The translations under genes were made by a program, and so were the position numbers. This document shows positions 41,261 to 51,373 of a stretch of DNA of 64,000 bases, piece after piece; the first letter of the stretch is position 1; each line of letters starts with the position of its first letter. Below the pieces are notes generated by a model. The model was not told the origin of the DNA. It ran no database searches and saw only the letters and a list, made by a program, of their open reading frames with translations. This DNA comes from Acidihalobacter aeolianus (GTDB lineage Bacteria; Pseudomonadota; Gammaproteobacteria; DSM-5130; Acidihalobacteraceae), in assembly GCF_001753165.1 (NCBI RefSeq), contig NZ_CP017448.1, forward strand, positions 1 to 64,000. The letters run 5' to 3'.

Positions 41261-41491
41261 ATGAATTTCGACAAGGAACTGGATGCCAGCGGACTGAACT
41301 GCCCGCTGCCGATCCTGCGCACCAAGAAGGCGATCGGCGAACTGGACTCGGGCCAGGTGATGAAGGTGCTTGCCACCGACCCGGGTGCGGTGAAGGACTT
41401 CGAGGCCTTCTGCAAGCAGACCGGCAACGCCTTGCTTGAGCAGGGCCAGGAGGCCGACCGCTTCGTGTTCTACATCCGCAAGCAGGCCTGA
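41261..41491 (+). CDS. TusA-family sulfurtransferase (copy 2)
   Basis: A 76-residue TusA-like sulfur carrier with the GLNCPLPILRTKKAI cysteine motif and TDPGAVKDFEAFCKQTGN. It differs from copy 1 mainly in the C-terminal third (about 72% identity over 71 aligned residues), which suggests different partners. It is preceded by AGAGAGG and, further up, by the inverted repeat at 41193-41212, and followed after 45 bases by a tetR gene. In sulfur oxidisers, extra TusA copies serve sulfur transfer to dissimilatory enzymes; here no such enzyme is adjacent. Confidence 0.9.
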   Translation: MNFDKELDASGLNCPLPILRTKKAIGELDSGQVMKVLATDPGAVKDFEAFCKQTGNALLEQGQEADRFVFYIRKQA

Positions 41492-41536
41492 TCCGGGCAG
41501 GCTTGTATACTGGGTCGCTCATTCAGGGGGCGATCC

Positions 41537-42148
41537 ATGCAAAAGCGTCTACGCGGACCGGAGCGCCGCGAACTGATCCTGCGCAAGGCGGCCGGTCTGT
41601 TTGCGGACCGCGGTTTTCACGGTGTCTCCATCGACGACATCGCCGACGCGGTCGGAGTCAGTCCGGCCGCGCTGTATCGTTACTTCGCGTCCAAGGAGGC
41701 GCTGTACGAGGCGGTGCTCGACGACCTTTCGTGCACCCGCGAGGACTATATCGAAACGGTGCTGTCGCCGGCCTCGGACTTTCCGACGGTGTTGCGCGGG
41801 CTGGTGCAGGTGTTCGTGCGCGGCATGGCGCGGCAGCCGGACCTGTTGAAGATGGAGCTGCACAGCCTGCTCGAGGGTCACGCCGCGGCCGAGGCCTTCT
41901 TCGAACATCGCTGGAAGACCTTCACCGACTACATCGAGTATTCCCTGCAGGAGCTGCGCCGCGAAGGCCGCCTGGGTCGCGGGCCGGACCCGCGGCTGTG
42001 CGCGCTGATGTTCCAGGGCATGGTGCGCGAGGTGCTGATCGCCAAGTGTCTGCCGGCCGGCGAGCGCTTCGACGACCGCGGTCTGGACGAACTGGTCGAC
42101 GGGCTGGTCGACCTGTTCCTGCGCGCGGTGGGCTATCCCGCCGCCTGA
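41537..42148 (+). CDS. TetR/AcrR-family transcriptional regulator
   Basis: A 203-residue repressor with a classic N-terminal helix-turn-helix: GFHGVSIDDIADAVGVSPAALYRYFASKEALY reads as two short segments around residues 28-60. The C-terminal ligand domain is helical and unassigned. It lies 45 bases behind tusA copy 2, so it may control that operon through the palindrome at 41193-41212. Its 3' end overlaps the convergent exonuclease gene by 16 bases. Confidence 0.9.
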   Translation: MQKRLRGPERRELILRKAAGLFADRGFHGVSIDDIADAVGVSPAALYRYFASKEALYEAVLDDLSCTREDYIETVLSPASDFPTVLRGLVQVFVRGMARQPDLLKMELHSLLEGHAAAEAFFEHRWKTFTDYIEYSLQELRREGRLGRGPDPRLCALMFQGMVREVLIAKCLPAGERFDDRGLDELVDGLVDLFLRAVGYPAA

Positions 42149-43042
42149 GCCGTCGTGGGCGGCCACTCCTCCAGCAGGCGGTACCAGCGTTCGCGTTGCG
42201 TCGCGGTGAAGTCGAGGTCCGCGAAACAGTCGTCGAGCGCGCTCGATGGGCACGCGGCAGTCGATGCCGGTCAGCCGGCGCGCCAGGCGCACGGTGTCCT
42301 GGTGTTCCTGCACCAGCCGCATCAGGCGTACGGCACCGCGCAGACGCAGGGTGCCGATGCGCGGAATGTCGTCGAGCAGGGCCTCCAGGCCACCGAACGG
42401 GCACAGCAGGCGCGCCGCGGTGGTCATGCCGACGCCGGGGATGCCGGGGATGTTGTCCGACTTGTCGCCGGCGAGGGCCAACTGGTCGGCGATCAGGCGC
42501 GGCGGCACGCCGAAGGTCCGCTCCACCCCGCGCGGGCCGAGCCGCCGGCCGCGCGCGTAGTCCCACCAGATGTCGCCGTCATGGACCAGCTGGGTGAGAT
42601 CCTTGTCGCCGGTGAGCAGCGCCACGCGCCGACCGGAGACGCGTTCGCCCGCCGCCAGGGTGCCGATCAGGTCGTCCGCTTCGCAGCCCGGGCGCGACAG
42701 CGCCCCCAGGCCGAGGGCGTCGACGAGGCGGCGACATCCCTCGAACTGATGGATCAGCTCCTGCGGCGCGGGTGGGCGGTTGGCCTTGTAGGCGGGGAAC
42801 AGTGCGCGCCGCGGAGAGCCCTCAAGCGTTTCGTCGAAGGCGAAGGCAATGCGCACGGGGCGCTGCACGCTGAGCAGTTCGTGGACGAAGGCGGCAAAGC
42901 CGTGGACTGCGTTCGCCGGTCTGCCGGCTGCGTCGCAGACGTCCTGCGGCCAGGTGAACCAGGCACGGAAAATGTAGATGCTGCTGTCGACGAGCAGGGT
43001 GTAGCCGGTCTCGCCGTCGTCGGCCTCGCGCTCCTCCGGCAT
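42133..43042 (-). pseudogene. 5'-3' exonuclease (PIN/H3TH family), frameshifted near the 3' end
   Basis: From ATG 43042 the frame encodes a FEN/Xni-like nuclease: LLVDSSIYIFRAW near the start, FAFDETLEGSPRRALFPAYKANR, the acidic GCEADDLIGTLA and LTGDKDLTQLV motifs, and the helix-hairpin-helix GDKSDNIPGIPGVG. After GIDCRVPIE the frame runs on as an Arg-rich shadow through tetR for about 590 bases. One frame over, from base 42243 down, the sequence continues sensibly (LDDCFADLDFTATQRERW, YRLLEEWPP) and stops at 42133-42135. A one-base insertion or two-base deletion in the CG-rich run around 42238-42245 explains this. It is either a real mutation or a sequencing error; the catalytic part is complete. 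It follows maeB by 13 bases. Confidence 0.8.
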
Positions 43043-43055
43043 CACCTCCCGCAGC

Positions 43056-44288
43056 CTAGGCGCCCGGCGCGGTGCGTGCGGCGCCGGAGTCCGCGGCGGC
43101 ACGCGCGATGGCGGCCGGGACCACGTCGATCAGGCGCGGGTCAAAGGGCTTGGGGATGAAGTAGTCGCGGCCGAAACTCAGCGCATCGAGCCCATAGGCC
43201 TTGAGCACGCTGTCCGGAACGGGCTGGTGCGCGAGGTCCGCGAGCGCGTGCACCGCGGCGGTCAGCATTGCATCGTTGATGCTGCGCGCATGCACGTCGA
43301 GCGCGCCGCGGAAGATATACGGAAAGCCGAGCACGTTGTTGATCTGGTTGGGATAGTCGGTACGTCCGGTGGCCATGATGACGTCGCTGCGGGTCGCCAG
43401 CGCCAGTGACGGGTCGATCTCGGGGTCGGGATTGGCCAGCGCGAACACGATGGGATTCTCGGCCATCGAGGAGAGCATCTCGGCGGTGAGCAGGTTGGGA
43501 CCGGATACGCCGACGAACACGTCGGCGCCGACGCAGGCCTCGGCCAGGGTATGGCGGTCCGTGTGGGCGGCGAAGATGCGCTGATACTCGTTGGCGTGCT
43601 GGTCGTCGGCACGGATGACGCCCTGGCGGTCGACCATCAGGATGTGCTCGCGCCGGGCGCCCAGGGTCGTGAGCAGGTGCATCGAGGCGAGGCCCGCGGC
43701 GCCGGCGCCGAGGCACACGATGCGCGCGTCCTCGATGCGCTTGCCGGCGATGCGCAGGGCGTTGATCAGACCCGCGGAGATGATCACCGCGGTGCCGTGC
43801 TGGTCGTCGTGGAACACGGGGATGTCCAGACGCTCGCGCAGCTCCCGTTCGATGCGGAAGCAGTGTGGCGCGGCGATGTCCTCCAGGTTGATGCCGCCGA
43901 AGCCGCTGGCGATGCGCGCGACGGTGTCGATGAAGATGTCGGGGTCGTGCGTGTCGACCTCGATGTCGAAGGCGTCGATGCCGGCGAAGGCCTTGAACAG
44001 CACCACCTTGCCCTCCATCACCGGCTTGCCGGCCAGTGCGCCGGTGTCGCCGAGACCGAGCACCGCGGTTCCGTTGGTGATCACCGCCACCAGGTTGCCC
44101 TTGGCGGTGTAGCGGTAGGCCAACTCGCGATCGAGCTGGATCGCGCGCACCGGCTCGGCCACGCCCGGGGTATAGGCCAGCGAAAGGTCGCGCTGGGTCG
44201 CGGTGGGCTTGGTGATCTCGATCGCGATCTTGCCGGGCTTGGGATTGGCGTGGTAATCGAGGGCGGCTTGCTTGAGGTCGGTCGGCAT
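43056..44288 (-). CDS. Malic enzyme (oxaloacetate-decarboxylating), single-domain form
   Basis: Converts malate to pyruvate and CO2 with reduction of NAD(P). The 410-residue product has [12 protein letters not shown] near residue 40, the [17 protein letters not shown] motif near 80, the metal-site EDIAAPHCF and FHDDQHGTA motifs near 135-165, and a Rossmann motif [10 protein letters not shown] near 192. It lacks the phosphotransacetylase-like C-terminal half of MaeB, so it is the short malic enzyme type. Cofactor preference cannot be read with certainty. Confidence 0.93.
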   Translation of the reverse strand: MPTDLKQAALDYHANPKPGKIAIEITKPTATQRDLSLAYTPGVAEPVRAIQLDRELAYRYTAKGNLVAVITNGTAVLGLGDTGALAGKPVMEGKVVLFKAFAGIDAFDIEVDTHDPDIFIDTVARIASGFGGINLEDIAAPHCFRIERELRERLDIPVFHDDQHGTAVIISAGLINALRIAGKRIEDARIVCLGAGAAGLASMHLLTTLGARREHILMVDRQGVIRADDQHANEYQRIFAAHTDRHTLAEACVGADVFVGVSGPNLLTAEMLSSMAENPIVFALANPDPEIDPSLALATRSDVIMATGRTDYPNQINNVLGFPYIFRGALDVHARSINDAMLTAAVHALADLAHQPVPDSVLKAYGLDALSFGRDYFIPKPFDPRLIDVVPAAIARAAADSGAARTAPGA

Positions 44289-44378
44289 GAATCGGCTCTG
44301 GCGGGTGGTGACGGGGCGGCGAACGCCGCGCAGACACGGAATGATAGGGGATGCCCCGGGCGGGTGCCAGCGTGGCGG

Positions 44379-45173
44379 TCAGTCCGCCGCTGCGCCGGCC
44401 TTCAGGTCGAGCGCAAGGGGGTAGCGTACGGAGACGCGTGTGCCGCCATGGTCACCATGCACCCAGCCGCGCACGGTGATGACGCGGCCGCGCAGCCCGC
44501 GCAGGTCGATGCCGCGAAAATAGCCGAGATCGCGGCGGTCGATGCGCACCGCGACATGTCCCTCGAGATCGAGCCAGACGGCCCGGCGCGAGAAGCCGAC
44601 GTGCGCCACGCGGCCACGGACGATGTGGAACCCGCGTGCGTTTTTGGGCAGTGCGGTGCTGGCGACGGGACGGTAGCGGGGCAACGACCAGAGGCCTTCG
44701 TCGTGCTGCCGTGCCATGTTTTCGGCACGCTGGTAACAGGCCGCCTCGGATACATTTGGCGGTACCGCCAGGGCCGTGGCCAGGCCGCGGCGCAGCAGCG
44801 CGGCGCTCAGGTTGGTGCCGTCGGGCAGATAGGCATGCGCCAGGGTGCGGCCGTAGCGGTCATGGTGCTCGCGGCCGTAGCGCAGCCGCAGGCGCCAGCC
44901 CTGGCCGGCGAGCAGGTGTTGCAGGGCCGACTTCGCCGCCTCGGCGTAGGGTTGGGCTGCTTGCTCACGGTGCGCCACTTCCGGCGCATCGAGCCCGATC
45001 AGGCGCAGATGCACGCCGGAATCGAGCAGCACCGTATCCCCGTCGAAGACCTTCTGTACGTGCCAGATCCGGCCGACACCCGGCGTTCCGCAATCGGCGA
45101 GGGCGTTGCCGGCCAGACAAACAAAAAGGGCGCCCACCAGGAGCGCCCTCTTCGTCGGCAGTACGCCAGGCAT
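44379..45173 (-). CDS. Exported thermonuclease-family (SNase-like) protein
   Basis: A 264-residue protein with a signal peptide (KRALLVGALFVCLAGNALA) and a staphylococcal-nuclease domain: VFDGDTVLLDSGVHLRLIGLDAPE near residue 42-65 (Asp and Arg catalytic positions), YGREHHDRYGRTLAHAY near 100, and a C-terminal extension of OB-like sequence. It starts three bases after the rpmE stop, so the two probably share a transcript. Substrate (DNA/RNA) and location (periplasm or outside) are inferred. Confidence 0.87.
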   Translation of the reverse strand: MPGVLPTKRALLVGALFVCLAGNALADCGTPGVGRIWHVQKVFDGDTVLLDSGVHLRLIGLDAPEVAHREQAAQPYAEAAKSALQHLLAGQGWRLRLRYGREHHDRYGRTLAHAYLPDGTNLSAALLRRGLATALAVPPNVSEAACYQRAENMARQHDEGLWSLPRYRPVASTALPKNARGFHIVRGRVAHVGFSRRAVWLDLEGHVAVRIDRRDLGYFRGIDLRGLRGRVITVRGWVHGDHGGTRVSVRYPLALDLKAGAAAD

Positions 45174-45176
45174 GGA

Positions 45177-45380
45177 TTACATGCCGTAACGGCGCCGGAA
45201 TTTGTCCACCTGACCGGCCGTGTCAAGAATCTTCTGCTTGCCGGTGTAGAACGGGTGGCATTGCGAGCAGACTTCGACCTGAAGCTCGGACTTGCCGTAG
45301 GTGGAACGGGTCGTGAAGCTGCTGCCGCAGCTGCAGTTGACCTTCACGTCATGGTAATCGGGGTGAATGTTCGCTTTCAT
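45177..45380 (-). CDS. rpmE: 50S ribosomal protein L31 (zinc-binding type)
   Basis: A 67-residue L31 beginning [16 protein letters not shown]. Four cysteines in the zinc pattern (C16, C18, C38, C41) mark the zinc-containing form that serves as a zinc reserve when replaced by a Zn-free paralogue. It ends KFRRRYGM. The exported nuclease gene follows immediately. The upstream region carries a cluster of DnaA boxes. Confidence 0.96.
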   Translation of the reverse strand: MKANIHPDYHDVKVNCSCGSSFTTRSTYGKSELQVEVCSQCHPFYTGKQKILDTAGQVDKFRRRYGM

Positions 45381-45793
45381 CGCGGCGTCCTCGGTCAAAC
45401 TCTCAATGCGCCTTAAAGGGACGCGAATTCTACAGACTTGCCGGCGCGGGGGCAATGCCTTAAAAACCTGACTCATACACTCAGTCATAGGCGTGAGATT
45501 TCGCATATATTTCGCCAACCCCCCGTTCCGTCGAGAATTATCGGGTTGTCCACAGAAGCTGTGGATAACTCTGTGGATCAAGCGGTGAAAAAGCTGCCAA
45601 ATGGGCACCGCCATTACAGTTTCGTTAACTTGTAGAAGATTTGAGCATATGGTCTATCTAGCTGTTTTAAAAAAAAATATAAGGTTTTTGCGCACGTCAT
45701 TGCCAGTTTGTGAGGGGGATGTAATAGAGCGTTGCTTACACGCCTCGCTGTGTGTATAAGGTGACAGCCGAACGCGAATCAGGCCTCGAGCGC
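45381..45793. promoter_or_regulatory. 413-base gene-free region with a DnaA-box cluster and AT-rich DNA
   Basis: Between divergent rpmE and rimO. It holds TTGTCCACA (45546-45554, one mismatch), TGTGGATAA (45560-45568, perfect on the minus strand) and TGTGGATCA (45572-45580, one mismatch, minus strand). The two minus-strand boxes are tandem with a 12-base period and face the first box. An AT-rich stretch with a run of nine A follows at about 45630-45690. The region must also carry the rpmE and rimO promoters. No gene or RNA is evident in it. Confidence 0.65.
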
Positions 45794-47119
<1,326 letters not shown>

Positions 47120-47144
47120 GCGTCCCATCGAGCGAGGGAGCCCT

Positions 47145-47435
47145 ATGAAAACCGGAAAAACCGCTTTCGATCCGTCCCGTCGGCGTCTGCTGCGCGGCAC
47201 GGCGACCGTGTTCGTCGCCGGTATCGGCGCCGGGTTGCTGCCGGACACGGCGCAGGCCGCCAAGGTGTCCAAGGCCGCGATGCTGTATCAGACGCACCCC
47301 CACGGCAGCGCGTCCTGCGCCAACTGCGTGCATTTCGAACCCGGCCCCTCGCCTTCCGCGATGGGCGCCTGCACCGTCGTCCCGGGCAGCATCAGCCCGC
47401 GCGGCTACTGCATCGCCTACTCGCCGCGGGCCTAG
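47145..47435 (+). CDS. hip: High-potential iron-sulfur protein (HiPIP), Tat-exported
   Basis: A 96-residue precursor with a twin-arginine signal (SRRRLLRG, cleavage after AQA) and a small mature protein with the HiPIP cysteine pattern: CANCVHFEPG, GACTVVPGSI and GYCIAYSP give the four [4Fe-4S] ligands. HiPIP carries electrons in the periplasm of purple bacteria and of iron/sulfur oxidisers, which supports the lineage suggested in the summary. It follows rimO by 25 bases and its stop overlaps that of the convergent ridA frame. Confidence 0.93.
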   Translation: MKTGKTAFDPSRRRLLRGTATVFVAGIGAGLLPDTAQAAKVSKAAMLYQTHPHGSASCANCVHFEPGPSPSAMGACTVVPGSISPRGYCIAYSPRA

Positions 47436-47822
47436 CCGGCGGCGCTCCTGCGCGCGGCGATCTCGATCTCGATCAGCATCTCGGGATCGACGAAGGGCAG
47501 CACGTGCAGCAGCGTGAGGGCGGGACGGATGTCGCCGAACACCTCGCCGTGCGCCCTCCCCGCCTCGCGCCATTGCGCAATGTCGGTAACGTAGAGCCGG
47601 CTCTGCACCACGTCCGCCAGCGCGAAACCCGCCTCCGTCAGCACCGCTTCGAGCTTCTGCAGGATGTAGCGCGTCTGCACATACAGGTCGCTGCCGACGA
47701 TGCGCCCGTCCGGGCCGCCCGCCGCGGTCGCGGAAACATACAGCGTGTCGTCCGACCTGTACGGCACGCGAATAGCCGAGCGTCTGTTCGTAGCTTGAGC
47801 CTGACGAGTACAACTGGCGCAT
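47432..47822 (-). pseudogene. RidA/YjgF-family protein, split by a frameshift
   Basis: The N-terminal part MRQLYSSGSSYEQTLGYSRA from ATG 47822 (AGAGG upstream) is in one frame, and the remainder, DTLYVSATAAGGPDGRIVG to the stop at 47432, is in another. Removing one base at about 47750-47753 restores RAVQVGDTLYVSATAAG, which reads exactly like a RidA family protein, so a single-base insertion (or sequencing error) is the simplest cause. RidA-type enzymes hydrolyse reactive enamines/imines. The rest (VFVDPEML-like: VDPEMLIEIEIAARRS) is intact. It is convergent with the HiPIP gene. Confidence 0.82.
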
Positions 47823-47953
47823 GACCATCCCTCTGGGGTGCGATTGAGTAGCCGTAGTGTACTCATTAACTGCCCGGTGGACCGCGTGTCTCCGGTGGCG
47901 GGAGGCTTACGCGATGCGGTGATAGCCTAATCGGTGCGGGCGCTGCTGGAATA

Positions 47954-47985
47954 GCCGCGCCGTCGGCGGTATGCGGCGGCGCGGC
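47954..47985 (-). terminator. Strong hairpin downstream of the DsrE-like gene
   Basis: GCCGCGCCG (47954-47962) and CGGCGCGGC (47977-47985) form a perfect 9-bp stem with a 14-base loop, 9 bases after the DsrE-like stop on the minus strand. A weak TATT follows. A terminator or a 3' stabilising hairpin is plausible. Confidence 0.5.
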
Positions 47986-47993
47986 AAGCGACT

Positions 47994-48521
47994 TCAGTAC
48001 ACTGGCACCAGCGAGTAACCCTTGGCCTCGTAGCCGATCGCGGAGATGAAGCCGTTGCCCACCGGCTTGACCGCGGGGATCAGATCCCTGGGCGACACGT
48101 CCATGCCCTTCATTGCCACGCCGCAGGCCTGAAATTCGACGCCCGTGTGCGCCAGCCCCTCGATTTCGCGCTGGATCGTGGCTACGGGGCGTTCGTCCAT
48201 GTAGCCGATGCCGCGGCGGTCCTTAGTCAGGAAGGCGACGTCAGGGCCGACGAAGACCACTAGCAGATGCGGCTTCACACCCTGTGCCTCAAGCTGCTTG
48301 CGGGTAATCCCGATGACCTTGACGACGTGCATGACCTTGTCGGGGTTGTTGACGTCGATCAGGAACAGGGCCTTGGCCTCGTGCATGCCGGCAAGTGCGG
48401 CATGGTCGTTGAGTTTCGGGCCCTTGTCCTTGTGCTCAGCGGCCTGGGCCGCGCCGAGCCAGGCACAGGCGAGCAGGCTCAGGACGAGGGCGACGATACG
48501 ATGCGGCTGGTTCAGCTTCAT
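47994..48521 (-). CDS. Exported DsrE/DsrF-like protein
   Basis: A 175-residue protein with a signal peptide (VALVLSLLACAWLGAAQA) and a DsrE-fold domain: ALFLIDVNNPDKVMHVVKVI, LLVVFVGPDVAFLTKD, and a late single cysteine in VEFQACGVAMKGM. The Cys in this position is typical of DsrE-like sulfur-carrier proteins. AAGGAG precedes ATG 48521. Periplasmic DsrE-like proteins are common in sulfur oxidisers; a role in sulfur handling is inferred. Confidence 0.87.
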   Translation of the reverse strand: MKLNQPHRIVALVLSLLACAWLGAAQAAEHKDKGPKLNDHAALAGMHEAKALFLIDVNNPDKVMHVVKVIGITRKQLEAQGVKPHLLVVFVGPDVAFLTKDRRGIGYMDERPVATIQREIEGLAHTGVEFQACGVAMKGMDVSPRDLIPAVKPVGNGFISAIGYEAKGYSLVPVY

Positions 48522-48594
48522 GGCGATCAACTCCTTGGGGTGGTGGTGGCCTCGCGGCCGGGTTCGCGCCACTGCGGGCGCTCGATGCTTCTCG

Positions 48595-48834
48595 TCAAAG
48601 CGGCTGGGCGTCGGCGATGCGGTCCAGGCGCAGCACGCGCGGGGTGCCGGCGTCGTTGCGTGCGATCAGGTATTCGGCATGGCTGCGCGTGCGCAGGTTC
48701 ACCGGGGTGAGGGTTTCGATGCGGTGCAGGCCGCCGCGGCCGCGCAGGCTTAGGCGCAGGGGTTGGCGGCGCAGGATCGCGAGTTCGAGTTCGCTGTAGC
48801 GCGCGCAGGCGATCGGTGTGTAGTCGCTGTCCAT
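48595..48834 (-). CDS. rof: Rho-binding antiterminator (Rof/YaeO family)
   Basis: A 79-residue protein starting MDSDYTPIACARYSELELAI, the family's hallmark, and ending with RVLRLDRIADAQPL; the central NLRTRSHAEYLIARND matches the Sm-like fold. Rof binds Rho and blocks its RNA loading. It is monocistronic-looking, upstream of the DsrE-like gene and downstream of hemW on the same strand. Confidence 0.85.
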   Translation of the reverse strand: MDSDYTPIACARYSELELAILRRQPLRLSLRGRGGLHRIETLTPVNLRTRSHAEYLIARNDAGTPRVLRLDRIADAQPL

Positions 48835-48874
48835 GGCATACCTCTCCGCGGTGTGTACCGGCGATTCAGGGCGT

Positions 48875-50032
48875 TCAGGGCAGGAACAGGGCCGTCAGGT
48901 CGTTGAGGAAGTTCCAGCCCAGCACGCTGGGGCGAACCCGCTCGCCCTCCCGTTCGACGAGTGTACGCCCGAGCGCCTCGTTCAGGGTGTCCTCGATGCA
49001 GGCGCGCGGCAGGCCGGTGCGTGCCTCGAACAGGGTGAGGTCGAAGCCCTCGCGCAGGCGCAGGGCGTTGAGCATGAACTCGAAGGGCAGCTCGGCGGCC
49101 GCCACCGTCTCGCGGCCGCCGGCGGCATCGCCCGCGCGTGCCGCGGCCATGTACTGCGCCGGCTGGCGCAGCTTCCAGTGGCGTTCGACCGATCCGCTCG
49201 CCGGGTCGGTGAGCTTGCCGTGGGCGCCGGCGCCGATGCCGAGGTAGTCGCCGAAGCGCCAGTAGTTGAGATTGTGCCGGCAACGCCTGCCGGGGTGCGC
49301 GTAGGCCGAGACCTCGTACTGCGCGAAGCCGGCCTCGGCGAGTCGCGTTTGCGTGGCCTGCTGCATCGCGGCGATCAGATCCTCGTCGGGCAGCGCGGGC
49401 GGGTCGTGGTGGAACAGCGTGTTGGGTTCCAGCGTGAGCTGGTAGTACGAGAGGTGGGTGGGCGCGAGCGCCAGCGCGGCGTCAATGTCGCGCTGGGCAG
49501 CGGCGAGGTCCTGTCCCGGCAGGCCGAACATGAGGTCGAGGTTGAAGTCCTCGAAGCCCGCCGCGTGTGCGATCTCGGCGGCGCGCCTGGCCTCGTCGGC
49601 GCCATGGATGCGGCCGAGGCGGCGCAGCGCGTCGTCGTCGAAGCTCTGCACGCCGATCGACAGCCGGTTGATGCCGAGCCCGCGGTAGTCGGCGAAACGC
49701 GCCTGCTCGAAGGTGCCGGGATTGGCCTCCAGCGTGATCTCGACGTCGGGGCGCAGCGGCAGGCGCGCGCGCAGGCCGTCGAGCAGGTCGCCGAGCGCGG
49801 CGGCGGAGAACAGGCTGGGCGTGCCGCCGCCGATGAACACGCTCTCGATGCGCCGGCCCCAGACGCGCGGCAGCTCGGCCTCGAGATCGGCGAGCAGCGC
49901 GGCGACGTACTCCGTTTCTGGCAGATCGCCCTTGGCCGCATGCGAGTTGAAGTCGCAGTACGGGCACTTGCGCACGCACCAGGGCAGGTGCACGTAGAGC
50001 GACAGGGGGATGGGTTCGGCGAACCCGCTCAC
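48875..50032 (-). CDS. hemW: Heme chaperone HemW (radical-SAM family)
   Basis: HemW resembles coproporphyrinogen dehydrogenase but acts as a heme chaperone. The 385-residue product has the radical-SAM motif CVRKCPYCDF near residue 20, ESVFIGGGTPSLF near 65, and lacks the additional cysteine arrangement of HemN. GTG 50032 gives VSGFAEPIPLSLYVHLPW, the normal start. It is the third gene of rph-rdgB-hemW, five bases after rdgB. Confidence 0.94.
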   Translation of the reverse strand: MSGFAEPIPLSLYVHLPWCVRKCPYCDFNSHAAKGDLPETEYVAALLADLEAELPRVWGRRIESVFIGGGTPSLFSAAALGDLLDGLRARLPLRPDVEITLEANPGTFEQARFADYRGLGINRLSIGVQSFDDDALRRLGRIHGADEARRAAEIAHAAGFEDFNLDLMFGLPGQDLAAAQRDIDAALALAPTHLSYYQLTLEPNTLFHHDPPALPDEDLIAAMQQATQTRLAEAGFAQYEVSAYAHPGRRCRHNLNYWRFGDYLGIGAGAHGKLTDPASGSVERHWKLRQPAQYMAAARAGDAAGGRETVAAAELPFEFMLNALRLREGFDLTLFEARTGLPRACIEDTLNEALGRTLVEREGERVRPSVLGWNFLNDLTALFLP

Positions 50033-50037
50033 GTCGG

Positions 50038-50655
50038 TCAGCCGCCGGTGAGCGCGGCGAGCAGGGCGCGCACCGCCTGGCCGCGGTGGCTCAGGCGGTT
50101 CTTCTCGGCCGGGTCCAGCTCGGCGGCGGTGCAATCCAGCCCGGCCACGGCGAACAGCGGGTCATAGCCGAAACCGCCGGCGCCCGCAGGGGCGGCGAGG
50201 ATGCGGCCCTCCCAGGCGGCCAGGGCGATTACCGGCGAGGCGTCGCCGGCATGGCGCAGGAACACCATCGCGCAGCGGAAGCGTGCGGTGCGCGCCGCCT
50301 CCGGCACGCCGGCGAGTGCGCCGAGCAGCTTGGCGTTGTTGGCGGCATCGTCGGCCTCGGGGCCGGCGTAGCGTGCCGAATAGATCCCCGGTGCGCCGTC
50401 CAGGGCATCGACCTCGAGGCCGGAGTCATCGGCGACAGCGGGCAGGCCGGTGTGCAGGGCGGCGTTGCGCGCCTTGAGGATCGCGTTCTCGACGAAGCTC
50501 AGCCCCGTCTCCTCGGCCTCGGGCACGCCGAAGTCGGCCTGCGCCACCACCTGCACCCCGCTGCCGGCGAGCAGGGCGCCCAGCTCGCGCACCTTGCCGG
50601 GATTGCCGGAGGCCAGCACGAGGCGCTCTACGCCGTGCAGCGGCGAGGCGCTCAT
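50038..50655 (-). CDS. rdgB: dITP/XTP pyrophosphatase RdgB
   Basis: RdgB removes non-canonical purine nucleotides. The 205-residue product shows RLVLASGNPGKVRELGALL at the N-terminus, ADDSGLEVDAL near residue 75, the GGFGYDPLFAV motif near 155, and SHRGQAVRALL at the end, all conserved. It starts one base after the rph stop, so the two genes are coupled. Confidence 0.96.
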   Translation of the reverse strand: MSASPLHGVERLVLASGNPGKVRELGALLAGSGVQVVAQADFGVPEAEETGLSFVENAILKARNAALHTGLPAVADDSGLEVDALDGAPGIYSARYAGPEADDAANNAKLLGALAGVPEAARTARFRCAMVFLRHAGDASPVIALAAWEGRILAAPAGAGGFGYDPLFAVAGLDCTAAELDPAEKNRLSHRGQAVRALLAALTGG

Positions 50656-50656
50656 T

Positions 50657-51373
50657 TCAGTCTTCCAGCGCCTTGCGCTGCATGGCGATGATCTGTTCGA
50701 TGCCGCCGGCGGCCAGGTCGAGCATCGCGTCGAGCTCGTCGCGACGGAAGGCGTGGCCCTCGGCGGTGCCCTGCACCTCGATGAAGTGGCCGGCGTCGTT
50801 CATCACCACGTTCATGTCGGTCTCCGCGCTGGAATCCTCGGCGTAGTCGAGGTCGAGCACCGGCTGGCCGTTGTGAATGCCGACCGACACGGACGCGACC
50901 ATGCCGTGCAGCGGATCGCGCTTGAGCTGGCCGCGCTTGCGCAGGCCGGCGATGGCGTCGCACAGGGCGATGAAGCCGCCGCTGATCGAGGCCGTGCGCG
51001 TGCCGCCGTCGGCCTGGATCACGTCGCAGTCGAGGGTGATCTGGCGTTCGCCCAGGGCCTCGAGGTCGACCGCGGCGCGCAGCGAGCGGCCGATCAGACG
51101 CTGGATTTCCAGGGTGCGTCCGCCCTGCTTGCCGCGGCTAGCCTCGCGCGGCATGCGCGAGCCGGTCGAACGCGGCAGCATACCGTATTCGGCGGTGACC
51201 CAGCCCTGCTTGGTGCCCTTGAGCCAGGGCGGCTGGCGGTCGTCCACCGTGGCCGTGCACAACACCCGCGTATTGCCGAAGCAGACCAGGACCGACCCCT
51301 CCGCATGCATGGTGTAGTGGCGGGTGAAGCTGATCGGTCTGAGTTCGTGCGGGGCACGGCCGCTGGGTCGCAT
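50657..51373 (-). CDS. rph: Ribonuclease PH
   Basis: RNase PH is a phosphorolytic 3'-5' exonuclease that trims tRNA 3' ends. The 238-residue protein shows [33 protein letters not shown] near residue 78 and the [19 protein letters not shown] motif near 120. It heads the rph-rdgB-hemW group, divergent from yicC, and shares about 105 bases of promoter DNA with it. Confidence 0.97.
   Translation of the reverse strand: MRPSGRAPHELRPISFTRHYTMHAEGSVLVCFGNTRVLCTATVDDRQPPWLKGTKQGWVTAEYGMLPRSTGSRMPREASRGKQGGRTLEIQRLIGRSLRAAVDLEALGERQITLDCDVIQADGGTRTASISGGFIALCDAIAGLRKRGQLKRDPLHGMVASVSVGIHNGQPVLDLDYAEDSSAETDMNVVMNDAGHFIEVQGTAEGHAFRRDELDAMLDLAAGGIEQIIAMQRKALED

Noticed and set aside
41549-42132. Continuation of the exonuclease frame antisense to tetR
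   Set aside because: The sequence beyond the frameshift has no nuclease features and is the antisense shadow of tetR.
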